A stretch of DNA of 35,813 bases, from positions 1 through 35,813 of the forward strand of contig JBAWXM010000010.1 of NCBI GenBank assembly GCA_037144075.1. Reading direction: 5' to 3'. This stretch comes from CAIPAT01 sp037144075 (GTDB taxonomy: Bacteria; Verrucomicrobiota; Lentisphaeria; Victivallales; Victivallaceae). Each line of letters opens with the position of its first letter. Positions within the stretch are counted from its first letter, which is position 1. Shown here in pieces: positions 14,756 to 23,881 of the stretch. A model generated the notes under the pieces. It saw nothing but the letters and a program-made list of their open reading frames with translations, made no database searches and had not been told where the DNA came from. Position numbers and translations under genes: made by a program.

Positions 14756-17163
14756 GCTGTTCCAACTTCCATTTCGGAAATCATTCACAGCTTGATTCTC
14801 GTCGGGTTATTCGTAATGGTGTGCTGTTCCAACTTCCATTTCGGAAATCATTCACAGCATGCGGTAAAAGGAATTTCTAAATCTTGGTGCTGTTCCAACT
14901 TCCATTTCGGAAATCATTCACAGCGATAGAGTCTCCTACTACACAACAAATGAAAGCTGTTCCAACTTCCATTTCGGAAATCATTCACAGCTTACGGATC
15001 TTTGAAGTTGTTTTCATGGTTGCTGTTCCAACTTCCATTTCGGAAATCATTCACAGCATTAAAAGCATCCGGGATAATGACTGTAAGCTGTTCCAACTTC
15101 CATTTCGGAAATCATTCACAGCTACAACCCTGAGGACATCGATAGATACGGCAGCTGTTCCAACTTCCATTTCGGAAATCATTCACAGCAAAAATCACTA
15201 CCTGACGTTCTCGATGCATGCTGTTCCAACTTCCATTTCGGAAATCATTCACAGCCTTGATGAACTTAGTGCTGGTCGAACAGGCTGTTCCAACTTCCAT
15301 TTCGGAAATCATTCACAGCTTCTGACGGCATGTGGAAAATAAGTTTCATGCTGTTCCAACTTCCATTTCGGAAATCATTCACAGCGCATGGGGACATGGT
15401 ATCTATCCACGTTTGGCTGTTCCAACTTCCATTTCGGAAATCATTCACAGCTCTCTAGGAGGGATATCATGAGTGAAGTAGCTGTTCCAACTTCCATTTC
15501 GGAAATCATTCACAGCTGGCCCGTTACATCTATGTCGGTAAAGTTAGCTGTTCCAACTTCCATTTCGGAAATCATTCACAGCCTAAACATATTCGGCATC
15601 TGTCTGGGAGTAGCTGTTCCAACTTCCATTTCGGAAATCATTCACAGCTTGAAGTCCAGGCAGTTTTCTGTGGTTTCAGCTGTTCCAACTTCCATTTCGG
15701 AAATCATTCACAGCCTTTGGTCATGGGAACATATTCCAGTTTACGCTGTTCCAACTTCCATTTCGGAAATCATTCACAGCTTATGCATACCTCAGTTGAC
15801 AGCTCGTCCAGCTGTTCCAACTTCCATTTCGGAAATCATTCACAGCTCGTCAATCCTAACAAGGAGTTATCATGAGCTGTTCCAACTTCCATTTCGGAAA
15901 TCATTCACAGCTTCATCCTGTGCCTGGGTGTTCCGCGGCAGGCTGTTCCAACTTCCATTTCGGAAATCATTCACAGCCTTTCCGATGTTGTTCAGGAGCT
16001 GCTTGGTGCTGTTCCAACTTCCATTTCGGAAATCATTCACAGCCAACTGTTATTTTGAAGTAACCCTTAACTGCTGTTCCAACTTCCATTTCGGAAATCA
16101 TTCACAGCTATCTTCTGCACCGACCCTAAACTCGGAATGCTGTTCCAACTTCCATTTCGGAAATCATTCACAGCTCACACACAGTACTAAGCACTCAATT
16201 TTGGGCTGTTCCAACTTCCATTTCGGAAATCATTCACAGCATAACTTCGCCGTGGCTGCGCGTGATAACCGCTGTTCCAACTTCCATTTCGGAAATCATT
16301 CACAGCATGAAGGTAAGTTGTATAACGTCTGTGATTGCTGTTCCAACTTCCATTTCGGAAATCATTCACAGCTGTCGTTCATGGGCATCGTGGAAGAGAT
16401 CAGCTGTTCCAACTTCCATTTCGGAAATCATTCACAGCATAAATGACTTACTTATCGCCTACTTTCGTGCTGTTCCAACTTCCATTTCGGAAATCATTCA
16501 CAGCGCATGCGGTAATGGCACCCAAACCATTACAGCTGTTCCAACTTCCATTTCGGAAATCATTCACAGCGAAGACCGTAGACGTAAGGCGCATGAGCGA
16601 GCTGTTCCAACTTCCATTTCGGAAATCATTCACAGCAGTGGACCTAACTGACAGAACATATAAGAGCTGTTCCAACTTCCATTTCGGAAATCATTCACAG
16701 CATGACGACAACCCCGAAAGCGATTGATTATGCTGTTCCAACTTCCATTTCGGAAATCATTCACAGCAAAAGCTTCCGCCTGTACCAGAAGAAATCAGCT
16801 GTTCCAACTTCCATTTCGGAAATCATTCACAGCTCACGCACTCGACGAAACACAGCATTTTGGGCTGTTCCAACTTCCATTTCGGAAATCATTCACAGCA
16901 TCAGTAAACTCATTAAACTTATAGGGTGTGCTGTTCCAACTTCCATTTCGGAAATCATTCACAGCATACTTCGTTACGGATGTTGACGAAGTTCTGCTGT
17001 TCCAACTTCCATTTCGGAAATCATTCACAGCATGCATGGGTGAACAACAAAACAAAAATCAGCTGTTCCAACTTCCATTTCGGAAATCATTCACAGCAAA
17101 AATTTCGTTTGCCAGTTCGCCCTTAATGCTGTTCCAACTTCCATTTCGGAAATCATTCACAGC
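14756..17163 (+). CRISPR. CRISPR array, 37 identical 36-nt repeats, 36 spacers (28-31 nt)
   Basis: The repeat begins GCTGTTCCAACTTCC and ends ATTTCGGAAATCATTCACAGC in parts, with complementary ends GCTGT/ACAGC. All 37 copies look identical by eye, from 14756-14791 to 17128-17163. Spacers are mostly 30 nt. The style (36 nt, G-YTG...CAYC-like complementary ends, ATTTnGGA core, TCACA near the 3' end) fits known VI-B repeats in the plus-strand orientation, so the crRNA is probably read left to right. That is convergent with the cas operon, which ends 115 bases beyond the array. No spacer drifts or internal repeat mutations were seen. Uniform repeats and distinct spacers suggest the array is or was recently active. 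Apparent ORFs across it are artefacts of the 66-base period. Confidence 0.98.
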
Positions 17164-17167
17164 AGAT

Positions 17168-17210
17168 ACAACGAAACTCGTTGTAATTAAAAGACATCCA
17201 CCTGTTGGTG
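17168..17210. other. Two small hairpins between array and cas2
   Basis: Directly after the last repeat is a perfect 7-bp inverted repeat ACAACGA/TCGTTGT with an AAC loop (17168-17184). A shorter CACC/GGTG hairpin follows (17199-17210). Neither is followed by a T-tract on the plus strand, so they are not classical terminators. They could mark the array end or a leader structure. Confidence 0.4.
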
Positions 17211-17278
17211 ATAAAAAAAAAGCAGTTTTTGACGCACGGCTTAACTGTTATAATAGCGCCATTTCTCAAAAAAGGAAA

Positions 17279-17584
17279 TCAAAAAATAAAAAACGGTTCT
17301 GGTTTTTCCGGCGCGTTTTCAGATTTTCCATCACGGAAAAACAAGGTTGCCCGCATATTTTTTTCAGTTACGCAGAAAATCGCAAGCTGACCGCACGGCG
17401 GACAATTTTTTTCAATGTCATGTCGGCAGAAGTCTGCCGCAGCGGCGGAATCAGTCCAGCGGATGTAAACCGATTTTTGAACAGCCTGAAAGCCTTTTCG
17501 TAAAATGAATTTTCTAAAATCAGCATAGATTTTCCGGTTATCGGCGGGATCCACCGGCAGATCAAAAAAGATTATTACCCACAT
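17279..17584 (-). CDS. cas2: CRISPR-associated endonuclease Cas2 (type II-like)
   Basis: 101 aa. The ferredoxin-like fold starts with VIIFFDLPVD, the conserved strand with Asp8, followed by RKIYADFRKFILRKGFQAVQ and SVYIRW. This matches Cas2 of class 2 (type II) systems in length and sequence style. Cas2 forms the structural centre of the Cas1-Cas2 spacer integration complex. The ATG overlaps the cas1 stop (TAATG), so it is translationally coupled and is the last gene of the cas13b-cas1-cas2 operon. The C-terminal tail ENAPEKPEPFFIF is somewhat longer than the core. The array lies 115 bases further on. Confidence 0.93.
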   Translation of the reverse strand: MWVIIFFDLPVDPADNRKIYADFRKFILRKGFQAVQKSVYIRWTDSAAAADFCRHDIEKNCPPCGQLAIFCVTEKNMRATLFFRDGKSENAPEKPEPFFIF

Positions 17585-18489
17585 TATGGCTTCTCCGGAA
17601 TAAAATCCGGGAGCAGCAGATCATGGCGGTTGTCAAGCAGGCAGTTTCGTAAAGACACCGCGGAACGGGTTAGCGCGGGGAAAATGGTTTCGCGCCGCTC
17701 CCCGACAGTAACCCTGCAGCTCAAGAGGTTACTGAGAATAAAGCGTTTTGCCGCTGTTGTAACCGCAGTGCCGGCGTCGTGATTTTTCAGCCATGAGATG
17801 ACCGCATGATCCGCCATTCCCCGGAAAGGCTCCATCAGGTCTGAGGCGAGGCAGAACGGATTGTATTGATTATGGTGTCGAAGTCCGAATCCGGGATGAA
17901 GTCCGGCGGCGCAGACGGCTCTGGCGGTTGCGGCAAAAATCACGGCATAGGCATAATTAAACAGCCGGTTGGCATCGTCGGCGTTGCGCTCCCTGACCCG
18001 AAACAGAGCCAGGCGCTGCCAATAGAGGCGCGACGCGTATCCTTCCAGATTGCGAGTGTCGCCACTGGATACTTTCTGGATTATGGCTTTCAGATCCGCA
18101 GCCGGCAGCGAGAGAGCTTCCAGGATTGCCGCCTGATGGCGGATTTTCTGCCGGACCAGCAACTGCCAAAGCCTTTTTTGCGCGACTTTTCCGGCGCTGA
18201 CTTGTCCGGCAAGAATCCCGGTCTGGTTGTGGCAGGCAACCATCGGCTGCATAACACCTACCGGCAAATAATGGCTGTCGCAACTAACCACCGCGACGCC
18301 CCGTTCCGCCAGTCCGGCAAGAACGGAACCGGTCATTGAGACGGCAGACTCCGACAACAGCAATGCGGCGATATCGTCAAGCGGAATTACGGCGGTTTCT
18401 TCATCGCCGCGGGCGAGATAAAGACGCTCGCAATCGATGCTCAAACGGCAGCCGCGCTCCGAAATATCCACGACAAGTTCCATTGGCAT
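17584..18489 (-). CDS. cas1: CRISPR integrase Cas1 (type II-like)
   Basis: 301 aa, the size of class 2 Cas1 proteins. Catalytic residues appear in the expected contexts: E149 in NLEGYASRLYW, H205/H206 in GLHPGFGLRHH and E220 in SDLMEPFR. The metal-dependent integrase inserts spacers into the array with Cas2. GAGGGATA lies directly before ATG 18489; only 6 bases separate it from the cas13b stop. The NRLFNYAYAVIFA segment is typical. In most described type VI-B loci cas1 and cas2 are absent, so their presence in the same operon is notable. There is no reverse-transcriptase fusion. No cas9 or csn2 occurs in the window. Confidence 0.95.
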   Translation of the reverse strand: MPMELVVDISERGCRLSIDCERLYLARGDEETAVIPLDDIAALLLSESAVSMTGSVLAGLAERGVAVVSCDSHYLPVGVMQPMVACHNQTGILAGQVSAGKVAQKRLWQLLVRQKIRHQAAILEALSLPAADLKAIIQKVSSGDTRNLEGYASRLYWQRLALFRVRERNADDANRLFNYAYAVIFAATARAVCAAGLHPGFGLRHHNQYNPFCLASDLMEPFRGMADHAVISWLKNHDAGTAVTTAAKRFILSNLLSCRVTVGERRETIFPALTRSAVSLRNCLLDNRHDLLLPDFIPEKP

Positions 18490-18495
18490 TATCCC

Positions 18496-21400
18496 TCAGA
18501 AGCGTTTTCCATTCCTTGGCGGCTGCACATATTTTCCGAGAATCTGCCGCGCCGGGGCAATATCCAGACGGATTCCGTTATGATAGACGTCATTTCTGGT
18601 TTCAGCGAGGATTTCGTACTCTTCTCTGGTAATGGCTGGATAGCAACTGCGGTAATACTGGAATTGCATGGCCTGCTTTTCCTCCTTGCTCTTTTTTCCT
18701 TCATAGGCATTCCCAGGGATGACTACTGGTTCCTCAAAGCGCTGCAGTAATGGAATCAGCTCCAGCCGCTTGGCGCGGTCTTCGGCTTGAATCCGGCGAA
18801 ACGCCATCATCATATCATAAAATTGGAATTCCTTCTGTTGTCCGGACGGGTCCATGGCTGCGGCAATCTCTTTCGCGTATTTTCTGACCTGAGTGAATAC
18901 CGGACGGTTCACGTCGTTCGGCATCATCATCAGTCTGATTCCTTTGAGGTCTTTCTCGACCACAGTCGGAGTATTGAAATAGTCATAGACGGAGGTTGCC
19001 GTCTGGAATTTTACTTTATCCACCAGGAAGGTTTCCGACTTCTGGAACTGATCCCAGTATTTCATGGCAAACCACAGCAGCAGTTTATCCTGATTTTCAA
19101 CATCCTTGATGGTCCGGATGGCTTTATCGAGCGCGGGAGCGGAGAAATCGGTATCCCTGAGAAGCCTGCCGTTTTCGTCTTTTGAGCCTGGGTTGATTCC
19201 AGCCGCGTCCGGATCCGGGGATGTTTCCTTCCGGTCATGAGTCTTCATGTACCCGATCAGCGGAGCGGTCGCATAAAAATCGCGAAGTCCGACTTTGCCG
19301 GCGGGGAAAGACTTGAACGCGCGATTGAAATCAAAAAAACCTTGTTCGTCGAAAAACGAGGCTAACTGCCTATTGCCGCGTTCAGTCTTCATAATTCTGG
19401 CGGCGAATCCGTTCGGGAACGGAATCTGGGAAACGACATGGCCGGCCTCGTCAAGGCGGCGATTTTCATAGGGGCGCTTTTCCTTGTCGTTGAACGCGTG
19501 GTTCCACTTGTCGATATCGATTCGCAGAACAGTCTTGATCAATGATTCCCGGTCCAGCGGCATTCCGGTGCGGACGCCAAAGCGGCGGCAGGCGTCCCGG
19601 ATATCTTTTTGCTCAAGCTTATCGCCGGAGATTTTTCCCCATTTTACCGCCTCATTTTTACAGGTATCCCTGAACATCTCCGAGGCGGCAGATGCCAACA
19701 TCGGCAGCGTGGCGGAGACACGAACGGGTTTGCCGTTTTTGTCGTATCGCGGATTTGTTCTCAGAAAATTTTTTTCCTGCTGAACATGCTTATCGACACG
19801 TTTCTTCAATTCATTCATGACATTGGCGAGTCCCGGGCGCTGTTTTTCCAGGAAAGTCCATAAGTTTCGCTGATCCAGGTTGAATTTTCCAATCGCCGCA
19901 TGAACAAGCTGATATTCGTAATCCTGCATGCCGCGGTGCTGTTTGCCGCGCGGCAGCTGGCGGAATTTATCTTCCGGTTTAAGATGAAGATTCAGCAGAT
20001 CGAATATTTTGGCGATCAGGGCGCCATCGGAGAAGCGGCAATTGCGCGGCGGATTCTTAACTTCATCGCGTCCGCATACCGGATGAGACGGGCGATTATC
20101 CGCAGACATGCGCTTCCATTCGTTCAGTTTTTCAATGCGGTGCAGGAAATCAACCGCCTGTATCTGAAGCGTTTGAAGTTTTCCGCATAATTCTTTTTTC
20201 ATCTCCACGGAAGTCAGCATCTTATCCTCGCCAGTAAAGAAGCGGAACAGGTTTTCAGGGAAATATCGGACCAAAATATCCTGAAAACTACCGGACTTAA
20301 GTTCTTCCTCCGCCGCGCCGGTGACCATAGCAAAATCTTTCAGGAAGGTAGCGTCATCCAGATAAAGTTCACAACAGTCATCCGCATTAAGCATGGTTTC
20401 CAGAATCCGGTGATATGTTGCAAAATATTCCCGAATCTGCTGATTCATAACACCGGCTGTATATCTTTCCACCAGCATTATTCTTTTCAGTTCGGCAGCG
20501 CCGACACTGCTGTGCAGTGCATCAATATGGATGGGGCCGTAGTGTTCGGAAGGTTCGAACGCAAAGCGTATCGCGTCATTTTCAATTGCATAATGACGAT
20601 CCATGCGGACACGATTGTCGTGCTCTTTGCCGTAGCAATAGCGTTTCCGGCCGATCTGTCCGGAAATATCCAGCCGTTTGAATTTCAACGCCGGCAAAAC
20701 ATCAAAATCTTCGCAATAGGCGGCGGCAAAAGACAGGAAACGATCCCGGAATCGCCGATGGAGAGTATACTTGAATTCCTTGTTTTCATCGGACTCCGTA
20801 GAGGCGTCGCGCAAATCCATCAGTTTATCTTTTTCCTGCTGTAATGCAAGATAGTCCATTGATGCCGTCGGAACCTTGTTCAAATAACCGACAATATCGG
20901 CAAAACACATGAAGTCGTTATCTTCGGCATTCAGCAGGTCCCGCCCTTTGCGGAAACTGAAGAAGGTAAACATGGCAATCAAAGCTTTAGCTTTGGCGAT
21001 GTTACATGTTTTGTTCTCTCCGCCCGCCGCCAGGCAGGTCGTGCGGCCGCAGTCATTCGGGTCGGTTTTATTCGGACATTTTACCGGAAGTTTCATATCA
21101 TCGAACAAATGGCAGAATTCCATGGCATCGTCGCGATAGAGCGCGAGACAGATGAGGAAGATCAGCCCCTTGCGGGTGAATTCATAATCATTGCAGATTA
21201 TGTTGTGCTTGTTCATCAGTTTCAGCTTGAACAGCTTGTCGGTTTTAAATCCAGGCTGTAACGCATTTTCTCTGGCAAGCGGCATAAGGTGTCCCTCCAG
21301 CAGCACATACAAATCCCGGTCGCCAAGCAGCGGCTGAATCCCCGGCTTATCCATGTGAGCGAAAAAATTCCTCAGGGCGAATATTTTCTGGACAATTGCC

Positions 21401-21693
21401 AAAGTAATTTTCCGGGAATCGTCAAAATCCCGTTGCGGGTTGTCAATTTTGAACAACCATAAAAAGTTTGCCAGCCGTTCCAGGACAGACGAATCTTTCT
21501 CCTCTTTCTCCTGAACGGCTTCGACAACCTTGTGTTCATCGACCAGATTTTCATCAATGCCGGTTAGTTCGCAGATGTTGTTTACGGCATAATTGAGATA
21601 GAGGGTAAAGACGGGCACTTCTCTCTCAATTCTCAATTCTCTGACAGCTTCTTTTCTGTTTTCCGGAAGCGCTTTAAACTCTTTTTTCATCAT
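18496..21693 (-). CDS. cas13b: Cas13b-like RNA-guided RNase (type VI-B effector)
   Basis: 1065 aa with two RxxxxH HEPN motifs at the two ends: RNFFAH (R118-H123) and RNDVYH (R1033-H1038). The first motif near residue 118 and the second near the C-terminus is the VI-B arrangement; Cas13a, c and d place theirs differently. The length is within or slightly below the usual Cas13b range. The repeats of the adjacent array also look VI-B. The protein should process crRNA and, when a target RNA is bound, cut target and bystander RNA. An unusual cysteine group (C206, C215, C220, C230) could bind zinc. AGGAG precedes the first of two consecutive ATGs. Csx27/Csx28 accessory genes, common in VI-B, are not evident. 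It is transcribed from shared promoter copy 7. The subtype could be a divergent branch of VI-B. Confidence 0.88.
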   Translation of the reverse strand: MMKKEFKALPENRKEAVRELRIEREVPVFTLYLNYAVNNICELTGIDENLVDEHKVVEAVQEKEEKDSSVLERLANFLWLFKIDNPQRDFDDSRKITLAIVQKIFALRNFFAHMDKPGIQPLLGDRDLYVLLEGHLMPLARENALQPGFKTDKLFKLKLMNKHNIICNDYEFTRKGLIFLICLALYRDDAMEFCHLFDDMKLPVKCPNKTDPNDCGRTTCLAAGGENKTCNIAKAKALIAMFTFFSFRKGRDLLNAEDNDFMCFADIVGYLNKVPTASMDYLALQQEKDKLMDLRDASTESDENKEFKYTLHRRFRDRFLSFAAAYCEDFDVLPALKFKRLDISGQIGRKRYCYGKEHDNRVRMDRHYAIENDAIRFAFEPSEHYGPIHIDALHSSVGAAELKRIMLVERYTAGVMNQQIREYFATYHRILETMLNADDCCELYLDDATFLKDFAMVTGAAEEELKSGSFQDILVRYFPENLFRFFTGEDKMLTSVEMKKELCGKLQTLQIQAVDFLHRIEKLNEWKRMSADNRPSHPVCGRDEVKNPPRNCRFSDGALIAKIFDLLNLHLKPEDKFRQLPRGKQHRGMQDYEYQLVHAAIGKFNLDQRNLWTFLEKQRPGLANVMNELKKRVDKHVQQEKNFLRTNPRYDKNGKPVRVSATLPMLASAASEMFRDTCKNEAVKWGKISGDKLEQKDIRDACRRFGVRTGMPLDRESLIKTVLRIDIDKWNHAFNDKEKRPYENRRLDEAGHVVSQIPFPNGFAARIMKTERGNRQLASFFDEQGFFDFNRAFKSFPAGKVGLRDFYATAPLIGYMKTHDRKETSPDPDAAGINPGSKDENGRLLRDTDFSAPALDKAIRTIKDVENQDKLLLWFAMKYWDQFQKSETFLVDKVKFQTATSVYDYFNTPTVVEKDLKGIRLMMMPNDVNRPVFTQVRKYAKEIAAAMDPSGQQKEFQFYDMMMAFRRIQAEDRAKRLELIPLLQRFEEPVVIPGNAYEGKKSKEEKQAMQFQYYRSCYPAITREEYEILAETRNDVYHNGIRLDIAPARQILGKYVQPPRNGKRF

Positions 21694-21725
21694 GTTCTTA
21701 CTCCTTGTAACTGGTGTTTAACTCT

Positions 21726-21753
21726 TATAAGTAAATAATATTGAGAAATTCCG
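21726..21753 (-). promoter_or_regulatory. Shared promoter element, copy 7 (cas13b-cas1-cas2 operon)
   Basis: Minus strand CCCGGAA, 18 bases, ACTTATAAG, 33 bases upstream of the cas13b ATG. It has the same CGG-to-CTTA spacing as the copies driving the membrane and vWA/kinase genes. The third to sixth bases after CGG (AATTT) are less A-rich than in other copies, but the -10-like ACTTATA is identical to copy 6. Confidence 0.7.
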
Positions 21754-21858
21754 GGCTGTTATAATATTTTTCCATTAAATTCATATTTCATGTTATTCTC
21801 AGGAGTTGTAAAAAAATAAGCGGTATTTTTATCCTGAGGGTATCGTGGAGAAATTACG

Positions 21859-21909
21859 GGTTTGCCGGAGAGGAGCAAAGCCGCAGTTTTATAACGGACC
21901 GGCAAAACC
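21859..21909. other. Inverted repeat upstream of cas13b
   Basis: GGTTTGCCGG (21859-21868) is complementary, apart from one bulged base, to CCGGCAAAACC (21899-21909), around a 30-base loop. It lies in the 268-base gap between the Lon-like gene and cas13b, beyond the promoter. It lacks a clear T-tract, so it may be a poor terminator for the upstream gene or a regulatory palindrome. Confidence 0.4.
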
Positions 21910-21961
21910 GGAAGCGCCCCGGGACACCAGTAGAAAGTACCAGTTCTTTTTGAACGACTCC

Positions 21962-23881
21962 TTAATATTGATAGCTTAAGAGTGCTTTTGCGTTGTCTTG
22001 AGCCAGCCATTCGTCCATGGGATGGCCGGCAAATATTTTGATCTCGTTCCCGGCAAAATAATTTTTGATGTGCTGAGCGTATTCATCGCGATGCAAACTC
22101 CGCCAAGCTTCTGCGGCAACAGTCATTCCGATGCCGCGAATCACTGACCCGCCAGCGTTTTCAACCATTTTTATCGCATGATCAAAACATTCTTCAGCCT
22201 GTACGTGCTGCCCGATTGCCGCATATAATGCGCCCTGGTACTTTAATATGGTTGCTTTGATCCAGTCATTCCTATTGCAGTCAGGTAATTCTCTTATCTC
22301 GTCAACGGATATTTTTGCTCCATTAAGCAGCAGATTACGATAGGCTGCTAAATTACGCTGCCTTGCGAGAAAAGCCAGATTGATTTCGCGGTTTTCGCTC
22401 TGATGATGATAGTTTGCGGTAGTCCGGTAATACTCCAGTTCCTCGGCGGATCCAGGTGTGAATAAAGCGTAGTAGAGGTGCTGATAATTCAAATCCTGTC
22501 CCAGTTCCCGGCAACTACCGTTTTTTTGAGCAAATGCTATTGCCTGACTGAAGTGTTCCATGGCTGCTGTTCTGCCGGTGCATTTATCATCACGGAGGCA
22601 TCTGAAGGCAAGTAACTGTCCCATTGAACCATGAAAACGCATTTGCAAATCATCATTCTTCATTATATTATCTTTTATTTCATTACTCAACGCCAAAGCT
22701 CTATCCCAATCCTCTAAATCGGTATTGACCACGAGCGCCTCAATCATCATCCGCCAGTAGGGCTCATTTTTTCCTGATTCAAGCGCTTTTTTCCGCATCA
22801 GTTCATTGCGTTTTTGGGCTTCTGCAGCGCGTCCGCAATGGCACAATGCCACGCTGATAAGCATATTGGCCTGAAAATATGCGTCAGCATCCACGGCGGG
22901 ATGCAGTATTTTTTCATAGCTGGTCAAACGGTCAAGTGTATCCTGCCACCTCACAACCAGCCCGTCACGAATTTTTCCTTCCAGGATTCTGATTTGTTCG
23001 ATACAGAAATCTTTGTCTATTGGCGCTAATGCGTAGTCCACAATGATTTCTTTGATTTCTGTTTCCAGTTCGTCCAGAGTCAATCCCGCAACAAGCTGGA
23101 TTCCATTGGTATGCTCGTCGCCGTTCGCCGGATGTACGAAAACTCTGGTGCCGATTTCATTTTTCAGCCAGTTACCTTTATTTTCCAGACCGCTGACGGC
23201 TTGTAACGTTTCATTATTGAAACAGCCGGTTGCAACGAGGTCGAAAATATTATATTGGGGTAGCCGATCTATTTTGCGCCAGATTGCCAGAAGCACTGGA
23301 AGCTGTAAACTGCAACCAGTTAAGTCTTCGTCACCACCGGCTATTCTAACTTGATATTTCTCAGGAATATTCCGTTGTATTTCCGCAACATGAGAGCTCC
23401 ATTCTGGATGAATATTGTCCTCTTTATCAATCACCCTGGCGGTTGTTGACTCTTCCAGTTTAAAAAACAGGCAGCGGCCTGTACCCTCCCGCTGGTTGAA
23501 TAGCGGGATGATCCCATCCATAGCCAAGGTTTCGATTAATAAATCCCGAATTTTAGTGTGAAGCCTGGTATTTCCCGGAGTTGCGTAGGCGAAGATATCT
23601 TGTTTTTTCAATACTGAAGCAGCACCAGCAGTATTTTTGCGCCAGGTGAATGATGTACAAAAGCTACGATATTGTTCTTCATTCATTATTTTTAAATCCT
23701 GCAACAGCGTGTCATATTTATCCTGCCGCAGCCATGCGCGTCTTAACCATTCTGCTGCGAGATTCAATGAATCCTCCGGGCTGCATTTACGCAATGCCAA
23801 TTCAAGTTCATTGCTGGAGATCAAGGTGCAGAGATCAGGATCAGCAATCAATCTTCTGAGTTTTCTATCACTTATATTCAT
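21962..23881 (-). CDS. Lon-protease-like / TPR helical repeat protein, 639 aa
   Basis: Residues about 175-285 resemble the S16 (Lon) proteolytic domain: LTGCSLQLPVLLAIW (Ser191 in the place of the Lon nucleophile), VATGCFNNETLQAVSGLENKGNWLKNE and a HPANGDEH segment recalling the Lon PxxN strand. The Lys pairing with Ser is uncertain; the GLKEK of Lon is here GLENK (K235). Residues 300-620 are tetratricopeptide-type helices (for example ALYAAIGQHVQAEECFDHAI). There is no AAA+ ATPase domain. A similar enzyme-plus-TPR layout occurs in the 894-aa protein at 26429-29113. The gene overlaps the 325-aa gene by 4 bases (ATGA), so it shares promoter copy 8. A role as a regulated protease or scaffold linked to Cas13 is conjecture. 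Confidence 0.6.
   Translation of the reverse strand: MNISDRKLRRLIADPDLCTLISSNELELALRKCSPEDSLNLAAEWLRRAWLRQDKYDTLLQDLKIMNEEQYRSFCTSFTWRKNTAGAASVLKKQDIFAYATPGNTRLHTKIRDLLIETLAMDGIIPLFNQREGTGRCLFFKLEESTTARVIDKEDNIHPEWSSHVAEIQRNIPEKYQVRIAGGDEDLTGCSLQLPVLLAIWRKIDRLPQYNIFDLVATGCFNNETLQAVSGLENKGNWLKNEIGTRVFVHPANGDEHTNGIQLVAGLTLDELETEIKEIIVDYALAPIDKDFCIEQIRILEGKIRDGLVVRWQDTLDRLTSYEKILHPAVDADAYFQANMLISVALCHCGRAAEAQKRNELMRKKALESGKNEPYWRMMIEALVVNTDLEDWDRALALSNEIKDNIMKNDDLQMRFHGSMGQLLAFRCLRDDKCTGRTAAMEHFSQAIAFAQKNGSCRELGQDLNYQHLYYALFTPGSAEELEYYRTTANYHHQSENREINLAFLARQRNLAAYRNLLLNGAKISVDEIRELPDCNRNDWIKATILKYQGALYAAIGQHVQAEECFDHAIKMVENAGGSVIRGIGMTVAAEAWRSLHRDEYAQHIKNYFAGNEIKIFAGHPMDEWLAQDNAKALLSYQY

Noticed and set aside
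14884..17126. Long repetitive open reading frames across the CRISPR array
   Set aside because: They arise because repeat plus spacer is usually 66 bases, a multiple of three, so a repeat frame without stops stays open. They are not genes.
14756..17163. Apparent coding-strand bias of the spacers
   Set aside because: Most spacers have a protein-like open frame on the plus strand, but so do they on the minus strand. Counting stop triplets by hand in all frames gave about 57 on plus and 52 on minus, so there is no asymmetry.
14756..17163. CGGAAA in each CRISPR repeat as a promoter -35 box
   Set aside because: The repeat contains TTCGGAAA, like the shared element. However, the position 18 bases after CGG falls in the spacers, and I found no DCTTA there.
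17229..17254. TTGACG and TATAAT between the array and cas2 as a sigma-70 promoter
   Set aside because: The spacing is only 14 bases and it would read away from the array, antisense to cas2.
17279..18489. Type II CRISPR-Cas assignment from cas1 and cas2
   Set aside because: Cas1 and Cas2 look type II-like, but the co-transcribed effector has HEPN motifs and no RuvC/HNH, and the repeat is VI-B-like.
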